From Luteithermobacter gelatinilyticus (lineage in GTDB: Bacteria > Pseudomonadota > Alphaproteobacteria > Sphingomonadales > Emcibacteraceae), in assembly GCF_005849285.1 (NCBI RefSeq), contig NZ_CP040517.1, forward strand, positions 564,501-628,500: a DNA stretch of 64,000 nt, written 5' to 3'. Shown in pieces: positions 35,963 to 46,024 of the stretch (its first letter is position 1; every line of letters begins with the position of its first letter). Under the pieces are notes generated by a model. It searched no databases. It was given only the letters and a program-made list of their open reading frames with translations, and was not told where the DNA came from. A program made the translations under genes and the position numbers.

Positions 35963-36526
35963 ATGGCGGAACAGAACACGGGGGCGGAACAGAACACGGG
36001 GGCGGAACAGAACACGGGGGCGGAACAGAACACGGGGGCGGAACAGAACACGGAAGCAACGATGAAAGAGGATGCACAGCCGACGCAGGATGCCTTGGCC
36101 TTTGCCCGGCAGGTGGCGGAGGCCATGTATGAAAAGGATATCGCCGCCCAGAAGATGGGCATCAAACTGACCAAAGTCGGTCCCGGTTACGCGGTCATGA
36201 CCATGCCGATCCATGAGGATATGCTGAACGGCCACAGCATTTGCCATGGGGGGTATATCTTCTCCCTGGCGGACACGGCCTTCGCCTTTGCCTGCAATAC
36301 ATCCAATATTACGACCGTATCTTTGGGGTGCAATATTACGTTTCTGGCGCCGGCGCGGGCGGGGGATCTGCTGACCGCTGTGGCGGAAGTGCAGAGTCAG
36401 GCCGGGCGCACCGGAATCTGCGATGTGACCATCACCAATCAGGACGGCGAGCGGGTCGCCCTGTATCGCGGCAATAGTTACCGGGTGAACAGCAAGATTG
36501 TGGACGATCTGCCGGAAAGGCGATGA
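35963..36526 (+). CDS. paaI: Hydroxyphenylacetyl-CoA thioesterase PaaI
   Basis: Hotdog-fold thioesterase that rescues CoA from dead-end intermediates of phenylacetate degradation. The product is 187 residues from the ATG at 35963 (GGGGGTG upstream). The enzyme proper begins near DALAFARQVAEAMYEKDIAA, with the catalytic-site helix NGHSICHGGYIFSLADTAFA and SLGCNITFLAPARAGDLL. The N-terminus is extended by five six-residue repeats (AEQNTG x4, then AEQNTE), encoded by an 18-bp minisatellite. A second ATG at 36062 would bypass the repeats and give a normal-length protein. Confidence 0.93.
   Translation: MAEQNTGAEQNTGAEQNTGAEQNTGAEQNTEATMKEDAQPTQDALAFARQVAEAMYEKDIAAQKMGIKLTKVGPGYAVMTMPIHEDMLNGHSICHGGYIFSLADTAFAFACNTSNITTVSLGCNITFLAPARAGDLLTAVAEVQSQAGRTGICDVTITNQDGERVALYRGNSYRVNSKIVDDLPERR
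35966..36055 (+). repeat. In-frame 18-bp minisatellite in paaI
   Basis: Five tandem copies of an 18-bp unit beginning GCGGAACAGAACACG, the last ending GGAA. It encodes AEQNTG repeats. Copy-number change would keep the frame, because the unit is a multiple of three. Confidence 0.95.
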
Positions 36527-36604
36527 TACAGGACCGGACGGAGGGAGCTTTCGCTGAATGTGTTTTCTTTGATCCTTGTTACCGATTTTGAAGGATAAAA
36601 ACAG

Positions 36605-37588
36605 ATGTTGCAGCCTCCCTGTACCACTAATTTTGAAAATAAACCACGGCGTATCGGGCTGGAGATTGAATATATCGGTCTTGACCTAGAGGAGTCCGCG
36701 GCTTTCATCCAGGACCTGTTTTCCGGCGAAATCAGAACGCGGCACAAAAATGCCCTTGAGGTGGATAGTGAGGCGCTGGGTGTTTTCAGGGTGGAGCTGG
36801 ATGTGCAGCTGTTGCAGAAGCTGGCCGAAGCTTCCCGTAAAAATGAAGGCCGGGAGGGTCTTGACCTGGAAGGCCGCCTTGAAGAATTGATTTCCCCATT
36901 AATCAAGACCCTGGCCCCCAATGAGATTGTCACGCCGCCCTTGCCTCTGGATCGGCTTGAGGATATGGAACAGCTCATTACTGTGCTCCGGCAAAAGGGA
37001 GCCAAGGGCACAGGAGACTCCATCAGTTATGCCTTTGGGCTGCATCTCAATCCGGAGGTCTGTTCGTTTGAGGCGGAGTATATCCTTGCGCATTTGCAGG
37101 CTTTTGTTCTGCTTTATGATTGGCTCAAGGACCAGATCAGCATGGATTTCACGCGCCTGGCCAGCGCTTATGCCGGAGGCTTCCCTGCGGAATATGCCCG
37201 TCTGATTCTCTCGGAAAGATACGCCCCGGACCTGTCCCGGCTCATCGACGATTATCTCCAGTATAATCCCAGTCGTAACCGGGCCCTGGATATGTTGCCG
37301 CTGATGGCTTGTCTTGACGAGGCGCGCGTGCGCAAGGTGGTGAAAAGCGAGTTGGTGAAAAAGCGTCCGACCTTTCATTTTCGCATGCCCAATTGCAAGA
37401 TCGAGGATCCGTCCTGGTCCATTACCGTGGAATGGAACCGTTGGGTCATGGTGGAGAAGCTGGCCGCCAATGAGGATCTCAGGCGAAAAATGGCTGATCA
37501 CAGGATCCGGCTGATGGACAGATTCATTGACCCTGTGACCTCTGACTGGCTGGTGGCCGCCAAAAACTATGTCGAGGGGATGCGATAG
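36605..37588 (+). CDS. Amidoligase-family protein
   Basis: A 327-residue protein of the putative amidoligase family (ATP-grasp-like/GCS-related fold). Matches include RIGLEIEYIGLDLEESA near the N-terminus, the family's ALEVDSEALG...FRVELDVQ and SYAFGLHLNPEV, with FEAEYILAHLQAFVLLYDWL later. Such proteins are often paired with a glutamine amidotransferase; here the next gene is TerC on the other strand, so the partner is missing or elsewhere. The substrate is unknown. Confidence 0.8.
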   Translation: MLQPPCTTNFENKPRRIGLEIEYIGLDLEESAAFIQDLFSGEIRTRHKNALEVDSEALGVFRVELDVQLLQKLAEASRKNEGREGLDLEGRLEELISPLIKTLAPNEIVTPPLPLDRLEDMEQLITVLRQKGAKGTGDSISYAFGLHLNPEVCSFEAEYILAHLQAFVLLYDWLKDQISMDFTRLASAYAGGFPAEYARLILSERYAPDLSRLIDDYLQYNPSRNRALDMLPLMACLDEARVRKVVKSELVKKRPTFHFRMPNCKIEDPSWSITVEWNRWVMVEKLAANEDLRRKMADHRIRLMDRFIDPVTSDWLVAAKNYVEGMR

Positions 37589-37594
37589 ACGATC

Positions 37595-39169
37595 CTACGG
37601 CGCTGTCAAATCGGCTTGTGGGGTAGTGGTGCGGATGCGGACCTTGTCGATATTGCGTTTGTCCATGGCTACCACTTCAAAAATCAGGCCGTTTGCCTCG
37701 ATTGTCTCGCCTGGTTCCGGGAGATGGCCGATCTGCCATAATAGATAGCCGGCCAAAGTGGAATAGCGGTCGGCCCGGTCGGTGAGGTCGACCTCCAGCA
37801 GGCTGGATACCTTGCGGATGTCGATCCCGCCATCGACCAGCCAGGTCTTATCATCAATATGTTCCGCCACCATTTGTTCCTCGTGTTCATCGGGAAAGTC
37901 GCCGGCGATGGCTTCCAGAATATCTGTCGGAGTGACAATGCCCTCAATTGAGCCGTATTCATCAACCAGCAGGGCCAGTTGCAGCGGTGATCTCCGCAAC
38001 TGTTCCATCAGCCGCAGCACATTGACACTTTCATGTACCACCAGCGGCTGGCGTATCGACCGTTCGGGATTGATCCGGCCTTCTTCCAGAAGGTCGCGCA
38101 ATAGCTCCCGGGTGAAAGCTACCCCGAGAAGATTGTCGAGGCTGCCACGTGCCATGAGGAACCGGGAATGGCCAAGACCAAGAATTTTTCGGCGCAACGC
38201 CTCCTGGTCTTCGTCAAGATCGAGCCAGTCGATGTCCTTGCGCGGCGTCATGATGGAGCTGGCCGGCCGTTCGGCAAGTGTCAGGACCCCCTGAATCATT
38301 TCCTTTTCCTGCGGTGCAAAGACATCTTGCTCGGCGGCCTTTTCAGCCATCGCTTCTGCCGGGCCGCCCAGTCGCACTTCCAGGGGTCTGCCGCCCAGCA
38401 ACCGCAGCACCGCCGTAGCTGTACGATTGCGCAAGTTGCCCCTGAGTGCCAGTTTCTCGCGGTTGCGCTGCCCGACCTGATTGAAGGTTTCGATCAGGAT
38501 GGAAAAGCTGATGGCGGCATAAAGATAACCTTTGGGGATATGCAGGCCGAATCCCTCCACAACCAGCAGGAAGCCGATCATCAGCAAAAAGCCGAGACAT
38601 AGAATGACTACCGTCGGGTGTCTGGAGACAAAGGTCATGAGCGGTTTCGAGGAAATAATCATCACGCCGATCGCGATGATCACGGCAATCATCATGATCG
38701 ACAGTTCGTCGACCATGCCCACGGCGGTGATCACGCTGTCGAGTGAAAAAATGGCGTCAAAAATGACAATTTGGGCAATCACCTGCCAGAATACGGCATG
38801 CAGGGGCCGATCCGGGCCATGGGCGATCTGGCCCTCCAGCCGCTCATGCAGTTCCATGGTGCCCTTGAACAGCAAAAACAGCCCGCCAGAGATCAGGATC
38901 AGGTCGCGGCCGGAAAACTCAAGGTCCATGATTGTAAAAAGTGGCTGGGTCAGTGTCACAACCCAGGCAATCGACGCCAGCAGCACCAGCCGCATGGCCA
39001 AGGCCAGCAACAGCCCCACTAGGCGCGCCTTTTCCCGCTGATGTTCCGGCAGTCTGTTCGCAAGAATGGCGATAAAAACCAGATTGTCGATGCCCAAAAC
39101 GATTTCCAGCACCACCAGGGTCGCCAGTCCCGCCCAGGCCGCCGGGTCGCTCATCCATTCAAAAATCAT
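37595..39169 (-). CDS. TerC-family membrane protein with CBS and CorC/HlyC domains
   Basis: Integral membrane protein of 524 residues. The TerC part (about residues 1-230) has [20 protein letters not shown] and [20 protein letters not shown], including the acidic residues thought to bind metal. The C-terminal half has two CBS motifs ([39 protein letters not shown]) and a CorC/HlyC transporter-associated domain. This YoaE-like layout suggests a metal-related transporter; the substrate is unknown. It converges with the amidoligase gene, six bases between stops. Confidence 0.92.
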   Translation of the reverse strand: MIFEWMSDPAAWAGLATLVVLEIVLGIDNLVFIAILANRLPEHQREKARLVGLLLALAMRLVLLASIAWVVTLTQPLFTIMDLEFSGRDLILISGGLFLLFKGTMELHERLEGQIAHGPDRPLHAVFWQVIAQIVIFDAIFSLDSVITAVGMVDELSIMMIAVIIAIGVMIISSKPLMTFVSRHPTVVILCLGFLLMIGFLLVVEGFGLHIPKGYLYAAISFSILIETFNQVGQRNREKLALRGNLRNRTATAVLRLLGGRPLEVRLGGPAEAMAEKAAEQDVFAPQEKEMIQGVLTLAERPASSIMTPRKDIDWLDLDEDQEALRRKILGLGHSRFLMARGSLDNLLGVAFTRELLRDLLEEGRINPERSIRQPLVVHESVNVLRLMEQLRRSPLQLALLVDEYGSIEGIVTPTDILEAIAGDFPDEHEEQMVAEHIDDKTWLVDGGIDIRKVSSLLEVDLTDRADRYSTLAGYLLWQIGHLPEPGETIEANGLIFEVVAMDKRNIDKVRIRTTTPQADLTAP

Positions 39170-39608
39170 CGTTTAGCCTTCTCGTGAACAATAGCAAACA
39201 AGCAGGAGGAAACAAGTAAGAGGAAACAATCAGGGGCTTCGCAGACGGGCAGACAAGGCCGGACGGGAGTGTCGGAATCCTCGGAGACTCTGTAAAACAT
39301 GGGATTGCTGCAGGAATGTGTTATCTCTCGACCATGATAGTGAAAATCCGGTATAGATATAATATTCATATAATATTCCGGCGCTTCCGGCAATTATTTC
39401 CGGCAGCAATTATTTCCGGAGGAGGAGTTCGTTATTGCAGGGGGACGGGCAGAGCGTATAAAGTCTGAACCGGATCGATGGACGGGGGCATTCTGGTGGG
39501 GCCAGCCATAGGGGGCGGGCCACATTAAGGTCACATATTCCCGCCAGATTGATACACAGCGGCGGGAAGTTCAGTCCATATGATTTCGTGCCGATAAGGG
39601 CCCGATGC
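39170..39608. other. Intergenic region upstream of tamA
   Basis: The 439 bp between divergent TerC and tamA hold no credible gene. An AT-rich patch near 39355-39380 repeats ATAATATTC. A 13-bp direct repeat CAATTATTTCCGG occurs at 39391-39403 and 39407-39419. Promoters for both genes presumably lie here but none is clear. Confidence 0.5.
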
Positions 39609-41471
39609 GTGGTGAGTATAGTGAAGGTTTCAGCAGGAAAAATTCCGACAAGAATAATATTGCCAGTCCTCCGCCTGGTCTTGCTGGCGGGTTTTTTCCT
39701 GCTCCCTGGGGGGCAGGCTCTGGCAGCACCCCCGACGGGGGCCCCGGCGATACCCAGAACGATGGAAATGCGTTACAGCCTTGATGTTGCAGGATTTAAT
39801 GCGGGAGTTCCGGACCGCGTGAAGGAGGATTTTGAGGCCCATTCCGTTCTGAAAAAACATCAGGGAGAACCGTTACTTTTGGTGGCGAATCTCAGGGCCC
39901 GTGTCAACCAGGATGTGGATCTGCTGCGCCGAATTCTGCGGGCGGAAGGGTATTATGATTCGGTCATCCGCCAGCGGATTTCCCGCCGCAACAACCGGTT
40001 CGAGGTGCAGATCCACTTTGATCCCGGCCCGCGATATGTTCTTGCGGACATCAGAATCGTTTATGAGGGGAAGGCCCCGCCGGCAGATGTTCACCGCAAC
40101 GCCTATGATCGTCTGAACCTCTCACCGGGCGAGCCCCTGCGGGCAGAAGCGGTGAGTGCGGCCCAAACTTATCTGTATCTTGCTTATCCTGAACGAGGGT
40201 ATCCTCAGGCTCGGGTCACCGATCGGGAAATCATTGTGGATCACGCCACCCGTCAGGCCACTGTGACCTACCGGGTCAACCCCGGTCCCCTGGTGCGGCT
40301 GGGACCAGCCCGGTTTCAAGGGGCCCCTCACGTGCGGGAAAATTATCTGTACCGCTTTGTCACCTGGAGCCGGGGCGATATTTATGACCAGAGGCAACTG
40401 GACCAGTTCCGGCGACGGCTGTATAAAACCGGACTGTTTCGGAGTATCCATATTGAACCTGATCCGCAGGCTATTGGTGAAGAACGCCCCGTTCTTGTCC
40501 GGCTTCAACAAGCGGAACATCGCACCCTGAGCGTGGCGGCCGGTTATGCTACAGACGAAGGGGCGAGCGGGGATCTCTCTTGGGAACATCGCAACTGGCG
40601 CGGCTGGGGAGAACGCCTGTTCTTTGGTGCTCATCTGGCGGAAATTGAACAGTCCCTGAAAGGGCGTCTGGAAAAGCCCAATCATCACCGGCTGGACCAG
40701 ACTTTGTCGTTTGAGACAGAACTGGCGCGGGAAAACACCGATGCCTTTGAAGCGCACACCATCGAAGCACGGGCGGCGCTGGAACGGGTGCTCAATGATC
40801 GTATTGCGGTTTCCGCCGCGGCGGAGCTGCAATACAGCGATGTAACCGAGACGACAACGGACCGGAAATTCCTGCTGGCTTCGCTGCCGTTGGGGGTGCG
40901 TTGGGACAGCTCCAATGATCTGCTCAATCCGGTGAGGGGACTACGTGCGTCCCTCATTATAGCGCCCAGTCTGATCAGGAATGGCGGCACCTTTAGCTAT
41001 CTGCGCAGTGAAGTTATGCTCAGCGGGTATTATCCTCTGGCCAGAGATGGCGGTTTGGTTCTGGCTGGTCGAGCCCGGCTGGGGGCGATTGTGGGCATTG
41101 ACGAGTTGTCCCTGCCCGCCAATGAGCGGTTCTATACCGGCGGTGGCGGGTCCGTGCGGGGATATGGGTTTCAGGGGATCGGGCCCCAGGACAATGAAGG
41201 CGACCCTCTGGGCGGCCGCTCAGTGGCCGAATTGGGTGGGGAATTGCGCTGGCGTCTGTCCAGAACCATCGGCATTGTGCCGTTTCTCGAAGGCGGTAAT
41301 GTTTATGAAGACAATCTGCCGCAGTTCAAGGGGTTCCGCTGGGGCGCGGGGCTGGGCTTGCGTTATTATACCGGGTTCGGGCCAATCCGGCTGGATGTGG
41401 CAACGCCGCTCGACCGTCGGGATGGGGAAAGCCGGATACAGCTTTATGTCAGTCTGGGGCAGGCATTTTAA
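39609..41471 (+). CDS. tamA: Translocation and assembly module TamA (Omp85 family)
   Basis: Outer-membrane Omp85 protein that works with TamB in assembling membrane proteins. The product is 620 residues from the GTG at 39609, chosen because AAGGG lies eight bases upstream and the encoded N-terminus is a signal peptide (VLRLVLLAGFFLLPGGQALA); the frame is open to a TTG at 39549. POTRA domains follow (about residues 60-320), then the barrel with the conserved GGGGSVRGYGFQG and GGRSVAELGGELR, ending in a Phe (SLGQAF). The stop overlaps tamB by TAATG. Confidence 0.9.
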   Translation: MVSIVKVSAGKIPTRIILPVLRLVLLAGFFLLPGGQALAAPPTGAPAIPRTMEMRYSLDVAGFNAGVPDRVKEDFEAHSVLKKHQGEPLLLVANLRARVNQDVDLLRRILRAEGYYDSVIRQRISRRNNRFEVQIHFDPGPRYVLADIRIVYEGKAPPADVHRNAYDRLNLSPGEPLRAEAVSAAQTYLYLAYPERGYPQARVTDREIIVDHATRQATVTYRVNPGPLVRLGPARFQGAPHVRENYLYRFVTWSRGDIYDQRQLDQFRRRLYKTGLFRSIHIEPDPQAIGEERPVLVRLQQAEHRTLSVAAGYATDEGASGDLSWEHRNWRGWGERLFFGAHLAEIEQSLKGRLEKPNHHRLDQTLSFETELARENTDAFEAHTIEARAALERVLNDRIAVSAAAELQYSDVTETTTDRKFLLASLPLGVRWDSSNDLLNPVRGLRASLIIAPSLIRNGGTFSYLRSEVMLSGYYPLARDGGLVLAGRARLGAIVGIDELSLPANERFYTGGGGSVRGYGFQGIGPQDNEGDPLGGRSVAELGGELRWRLSRTIGIVPFLEGGNVYEDNLPQFKGFRWGAGLGLRYYTGFGPIRLDVATPLDRRDGESRIQLYVSLGQAF

Positions 41472-44400
41472 TGGCACAGGAGACACAGGATAAACAGAAA
41501 CCGGCCCTGTGGAGGCGTTTGGCCCTTTGGGCGCTGATCGGGGGAACGGTCTTGTTTGGACTGGCGAGTGCGGCGGTGCTGTATCTTGACAGTGCGGCGG
41601 GGCAGCGTCGTCTGGTGGCCTGGATCGAGGCGGAGACGGCGGGCGGGCCGGCGGCCGTGCAGGTGTCCGGCCTCAAAGGATCCCTGTTGGGCCGGTTAAG
41701 GGTTGATAAGGTAACGGTTTCTGATGCGCGGGGGCTCTGGGCCGAGGCCCGGGATATCCGTGTTGCGTGGCGTCCCTGGGCCCTGATCCGAAAACGCCTT
41801 TCGGTCTCAGAGGTCACGGCAGGGGCCGTGCGGCTGCATCGTCTTCCTGAAACGGTTCCGGAACAAGCCGGCACGGCCCCCTCTGCTCCTTTGGCAGTGC
41901 CGGAACTGCCGGTGGATATTGTGCTGGATAGATTTCGTTTGGCAGAAATTGATCTGGGGGCGGCCCTGCTGGGGCGCGCGGAGCGATTTCACAGCGCAGG
42001 GCGGCTGAATATATTGCGAGAGCAGGATCTTGACGTGTCCTTTCTGTTGGGACGCCTGCAAGGGGACGGAGACCGTCTCAGTCTGGATATTGCCTATCAG
42101 GAAAATCGTCGCCATTTACATCTTGATGGCATCATGAAGGCGCCGCGCGGCGGTGTTTTTGCCAAAATTCTGGGCCGGGACGACCTGCCGGATCTGGAAC
42201 TGCGCCTGCACGGCGATGGCCCCTTGCGGGACTGGAGCGGCACCCTCTTGGCCCAAACAGAAAATGATGTTTTGGGACAGGCGGATATTTTTTATAAAAA
42301 CCGCGTTTTCTCCCTGACTTCTGGTTTTGATCTTGATCGTTTTCTGGGAACCGATCTGGCGCAAAAGACCGGTCACAGGCTGGATTTGGCCCTTGAACTG
42401 CGTCCATCAGAAGACGTCCAGGGCCGGGAACTGGAATTCCGCCTTGAAACAGACGTTCTGAACTTTAGGATTATGGGGCCTGTGCGCCGGACGGATTTGC
42501 TGCAATTCCACGATCTTCAGGTCCGGCTGGATCTCACGGAACGTTTTGTGTTGGGGCGCGGGTCTGAGGCACTGAGCATAAAACCGGCCCGTCTTTCGGG
42601 CCGTCTGACCGGCAGTCTCGAAACGCCCCGTTTCCGATTTAACATTCCGGCCCTTGACCTGACACAGGGCGAACAATTGTCTCTTGCCACATCCCTTTCC
42701 GGCACCCTTGCGGGAGAAGCAGCGCAGATTTCCTATGATTTATCGGGGGCAGTCACAACGGTCGGGGGCAAGGTTCTCGCTTCGCTAAAACCACTTTTGG
42801 GCCCGGCGGTAAACTGGCGCCTTGCGGGACGTTATGATCCGGCGCATTTGCGTCTTGCGGCGGAGATCATCCGACTTGACGGCAAGCTGCTGAACCTGCA
42901 CGGGGGTGGTGATATGACGGGTGCGGGGGACATTTTCACCGGCAGGGTTGATCTGCGGCTGAACAATCTTCGCCCGCTTGTCCCGGCAGCAGCAGGGGCA
43001 CTCAGGGCGGCAGTTGATATCTATCGTAATGGCGTGGATGAACCGGTGCGGCTTTCCCTGGAAGCCGCCAGTGAGAATCTGAATTTTGACGATGCTGTTC
43101 TCAGGCAGATTGTGGGGCCGGCGGTGACACTGAACTCACGCCTGACGGTATCTCCTGCGGGGGATGTAACTTTGGAAAACCTTGATCTCAATGCCCGTCA
43201 CGTGACGGCGCAGGCGGAACTTGCGATAAAAGGGGAAGCGCAGGCCGTGCAGGGCACGTATCAGATTGCCCTGCGGGATCTGGAGCAGGCAAATCTTCCG
43301 GGCGGCCTTCGTTTTAAAGGCGGGCTTGCCATGTCAGGAACATTTGATGGCACGATTTTGGCGCCGGCGCTGTCAATGCGCAGTCGTCTTGGTGCCCTGG
43401 ATCTTCAGGGGGTGAGTTTTGAAGATGTGGTGGTGGCCGCCAGGGCGGAAAGTCTTCTGAGTGTACCGCGTCTACGCCTTGACCTGTCGGGGGGGTCCGC
43501 TCTGGGCCCGCTCCGCGGACATCTTCAGATCGAGGGCGCCCCGAAAGGGGGAATGAAGGTGCCGGAGTTTATCGTCACAATGGGCATGTTTAGGGCAGAA
43601 GGACAGTTTGAGCGGCGTTCAGCCGCCGCCCCGGTTCTGGGTCGGCTCCGCCTCAACCTTGTAGAAGGAGGGGAAATTCCGGCGGACAGGCCGGTTCTTG
43701 ACGCGGAACATTTGGAAATGACCGCGCTTTTTTCAGCGGCAGGAGCCGCCCGGACCGAGGATCAAAAGATTGATATAAGCGGCCAGATTGGCCGGTTGCG
43801 CCATGTCCTGCCCGGGGGCGATCTTTTCCTTCTGGAGCGGGGCATGCTGGAAGGCCGTATGGTGTTTGGCCCGTCAGGGCCGGCCATTACGGCGTCCGGG
43901 CGTCTGGAGAACCTGTCACATCCGCGCCTGGAGCTCAGCCGCTTGAGCCTCGAACTAAAACAGGAGCATCAGGCCATTCGCTATCACGTGTCGGCCCGGG
44001 GCACACCGGCATTGCCGATGGATCTTGTTCTGGATGGGCAGGTTGCCCCCGGGCTAGAAAACGAATGGCGGCTTATGGCGGAAATTTTCGGAACGCTCAA
44101 TGAGCAACCGCTCCTGTTCCAGAACCCTCTGGTATTTTCCTGGAAGGGGGAGAATATGGCTTTACAGCCCCTGGCGGTACAATTTGGCAAGGGGCAGCTT
44201 ATAACCGCCTTTACCAAAACGGCCCAACTTCTGGACACACGCCTTGAGGCCAAGGCATTGGACCTGCGGCCCCTGCACCGGTTTTTCCCCGACATGCCCC
44301 TAAGTGGCGTGATCAACGGGAGACTGGAATTTTCCGCCACCCCCGACAGGAGCACCGGACAGCTGAAGTTTCAGCTTCATGATCTGACCTCACCACAACA

Positions 44401-45874
44401 TCTGTTTGCCGTCGATCCGGCGTTGCATCTTGATTTTGAGGGCCGTCTTAGGGACCGGCGGATCACCCTTGAGAGTCGTCTTGAGTTGCCTGAAACCTTT
44501 AGGACCACGCTGTCTGTCCGCCTTCCCGGCCTGTTTGACTTTACGCAGTTGAAACTGGACATTCCCGATGATCAGCCATTGCAGGGACGGGTGTCGCTGA
44601 GCGGCGATGTGGGGGCGGTTTGGCCGGTGTTGAATCTGTATCATCATGATGTATCGGGCAGGGTGGACGGCCAGTTCGCTCTGTCGGGCAGTCTGGACGA
44701 GCCGGAGGTGTCAGGCCGTGTGGAGATGAAGAAGGGGCGTTATGAAAACACCCAGATTGGTTTTGTGGCGCAGGACATCTCTTTGCAGGCCGAAATGCAG
44801 GACCGGCAACTGAGAATCAGGGATCTGAGGGCCACGGACGGCGCCGCGGGACGCATCAGGGCGGCGGGCACGGTGCAGATCCTTGAGGATTATCGCTATG
44901 ACCTGGCTTTGGCGCTCAAGGCGGAACAGACCCGCATTGTTCGTCAACCCACCCTTGAGCTGATGGCATCGGCGGATCTGGCCCTGCGTAAGACGGGGCG
45001 GGATATCCGTCTTAACGGCGAGGTAACAGTGGATCGGGGAGATATCAGTCTGGCGCTTCGGGGTTCCAGCGATATCATCGAGGCGGATGTGATCGAAATT
45101 AACGGCACCGGGGAGGCACAGGCTCTGCAAGACGCCGGACGGCGGCGTCTCGGGCCGCTTCTGCTGGATGTTGATCTGAAGGCCCCGGGAAAGATTTTTA
45201 TCCGGGGGCGGGGGCTGGACTCGGAGTGGCGCGGAGATCTGGATATCACCGGAACCTCGGACCGGCCAGTGGTGGAGGGGAGTATTTCCCTGGTGCGGGG
45301 ATTTTTTGATTTTTCCGGGAAACGTTTTGCCCTCAGCCGCGGAGAGATTACTTTTCCGGGGGATGGCAGCAACGATCCCCGCCTGGATATCACGGCGGAA
45401 CTGGCGCTGTCTGATCTTGTGGCCATGATTCACATTGGCGGGCGGGCCAGTCAGCCGGATCTGACGGTAACCTCCACCCCCGAGCTGCCGCAGGAAGAGG
45501 TATTGGCTCGCATTCTCTTCGGTACCAGTGTCACGGAGCTTTCCCCGCTGGAAGCCCTGCAACTGGCGTCCTCCATCCAGGCCCTGTCCGGGGACGGAGG
45601 GCCGGGGGTGGTGGATCAGTTGCGCGGCAGCATCGGCTTTGACCGTCTGATATTCGGGTCGGCAGGAACCGCAGACGATCGGGAGTACGGCACAACGGTG
45701 TCCGGCGGGAAATATCTGACCAACAATATTTATGTGGAAGTGACCACATCCCCGGCAACAGGGGCAATGGCGCAGAGTGTGGAGGTGGAGCTCAGCGACA
45801 ACCTTTCCCTGATCACCCGTCGCGGTCTGGACCGGGAAAACAGTCTGGCGATCCGCTGGTCCTGGGATTATTAG
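41471..45874 (+). CDS. tamB: Translocation/assembly module protein TamB
   Basis: A 1467-residue periplasm-spanning lipid-bridge protein of the TamB/AsmA-like group. An N-terminal membrane anchor (LALWALIGGTVLFGLASAAV) leads to a very long repetitive beta-rich body and the C-terminal DUF490 domain (FDFSGKRFALSRGEITFPGD ... QPDLTVTSTPELPQEEVLAR ... NNIYVEVTTS). The last residues SLAIRWSWDY fit the usual aromatic end. The gene starts by TAATG coupling to tamA. Its stop codon TAG is also the first three bases of the palindrome at 45872-45909. Confidence 0.94.
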   Translation: MAQETQDKQKPALWRRLALWALIGGTVLFGLASAAVLYLDSAAGQRRLVAWIEAETAGGPAAVQVSGLKGSLLGRLRVDKVTVSDARGLWAEARDIRVAWRPWALIRKRLSVSEVTAGAVRLHRLPETVPEQAGTAPSAPLAVPELPVDIVLDRFRLAEIDLGAALLGRAERFHSAGRLNILREQDLDVSFLLGRLQGDGDRLSLDIAYQENRRHLHLDGIMKAPRGGVFAKILGRDDLPDLELRLHGDGPLRDWSGTLLAQTENDVLGQADIFYKNRVFSLTSGFDLDRFLGTDLAQKTGHRLDLALELRPSEDVQGRELEFRLETDVLNFRIMGPVRRTDLLQFHDLQVRLDLTERFVLGRGSEALSIKPARLSGRLTGSLETPRFRFNIPALDLTQGEQLSLATSLSGTLAGEAAQISYDLSGAVTTVGGKVLASLKPLLGPAVNWRLAGRYDPAHLRLAAEIIRLDGKLLNLHGGGDMTGAGDIFTGRVDLRLNNLRPLVPAAAGALRAAVDIYRNGVDEPVRLSLEAASENLNFDDAVLRQIVGPAVTLNSRLTVSPAGDVTLENLDLNARHVTAQAELAIKGEAQAVQGTYQIALRDLEQANLPGGLRFKGGLAMSGTFDGTILAPALSMRSRLGALDLQGVSFEDVVVAARAESLLSVPRLRLDLSGGSALGPLRGHLQIEGAPKGGMKVPEFIVTMGMFRAEGQFERRSAAAPVLGRLRLNLVEGGEIPADRPVLDAEHLEMTALFSAAGAARTEDQKIDISGQIGRLRHVLPGGDLFLLERGMLEGRMVFGPSGPAITASGRLENLSHPRLELSRLSLELKQEHQAIRYHVSARGTPALPMDLVLDGQVAPGLENEWRLMAEIFGTLNEQPLLFQNPLVFSWKGENMALQPLAVQFGKGQLITAFTKTAQLLDTRLEAKALDLRPLHRFFPDMPLSGVINGRLEFSATPDRSTGQLKFQLHDLTSPQHLFAVDPALHLDFEGRLRDRRITLESRLELPETFRTTLSVRLPGLFDFTQLKLDIPDDQPLQGRVSLSGDVGAVWPVLNLYHHDVSGRVDGQFALSGSLDEPEVSGRVEMKKGRYENTQIGFVAQDISLQAEMQDRQLRIRDLRATDGAAGRIRAAGTVQILEDYRYDLALALKAEQTRIVRQPTLELMASADLALRKTGRDIRLNGEVTVDRGDISLALRGSSDIIEADVIEINGTGEAQALQDAGRRRLGPLLLDVDLKAPGKIFIRGRGLDSEWRGDLDITGTSDRPVVEGSISLVRGFFDFSGKRFALSRGEITFPGDGSNDPRLDITAELALSDLVAMIHIGGRASQPDLTVTSTPELPQEEVLARILFGTSVTELSPLEALQLASSIQALSGDGGPGVVDQLRGSIGFDRLIFGSAGTADDREYGTTVSGGKYLTNNIYVEVTTSPATGAMAQSVEVELSDNLSLITRRGLDRENSLAIRWSWDY

Positions 45875-45909
45875 AGTGAATTGTGAATAGGTTGACCCAA
45901 TTCACGCTA
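45872..45909. repeat. Dispersed 38-bp palindrome at the tamB stop
   Basis: TAGAGTGAATTGTGAATAGG then TTGACCCAATTCACGCTA, one mismatch between arms. Its first three bases are the tamB stop codon. The left arm is the same as that of the 296-bp element at 61289. Confidence 0.88.
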
Positions 45910-46024
45910 AATCTGACAAGGTTGTGCGCCGTTTCAGTTCATTAATTCTTCTTGCGCCCGGCTGGAAACTCCGGTTATGTAAAAAAGAAAAACAGAAAAA
46001 GAACGGGGGGCTTGGGATGGGCGC

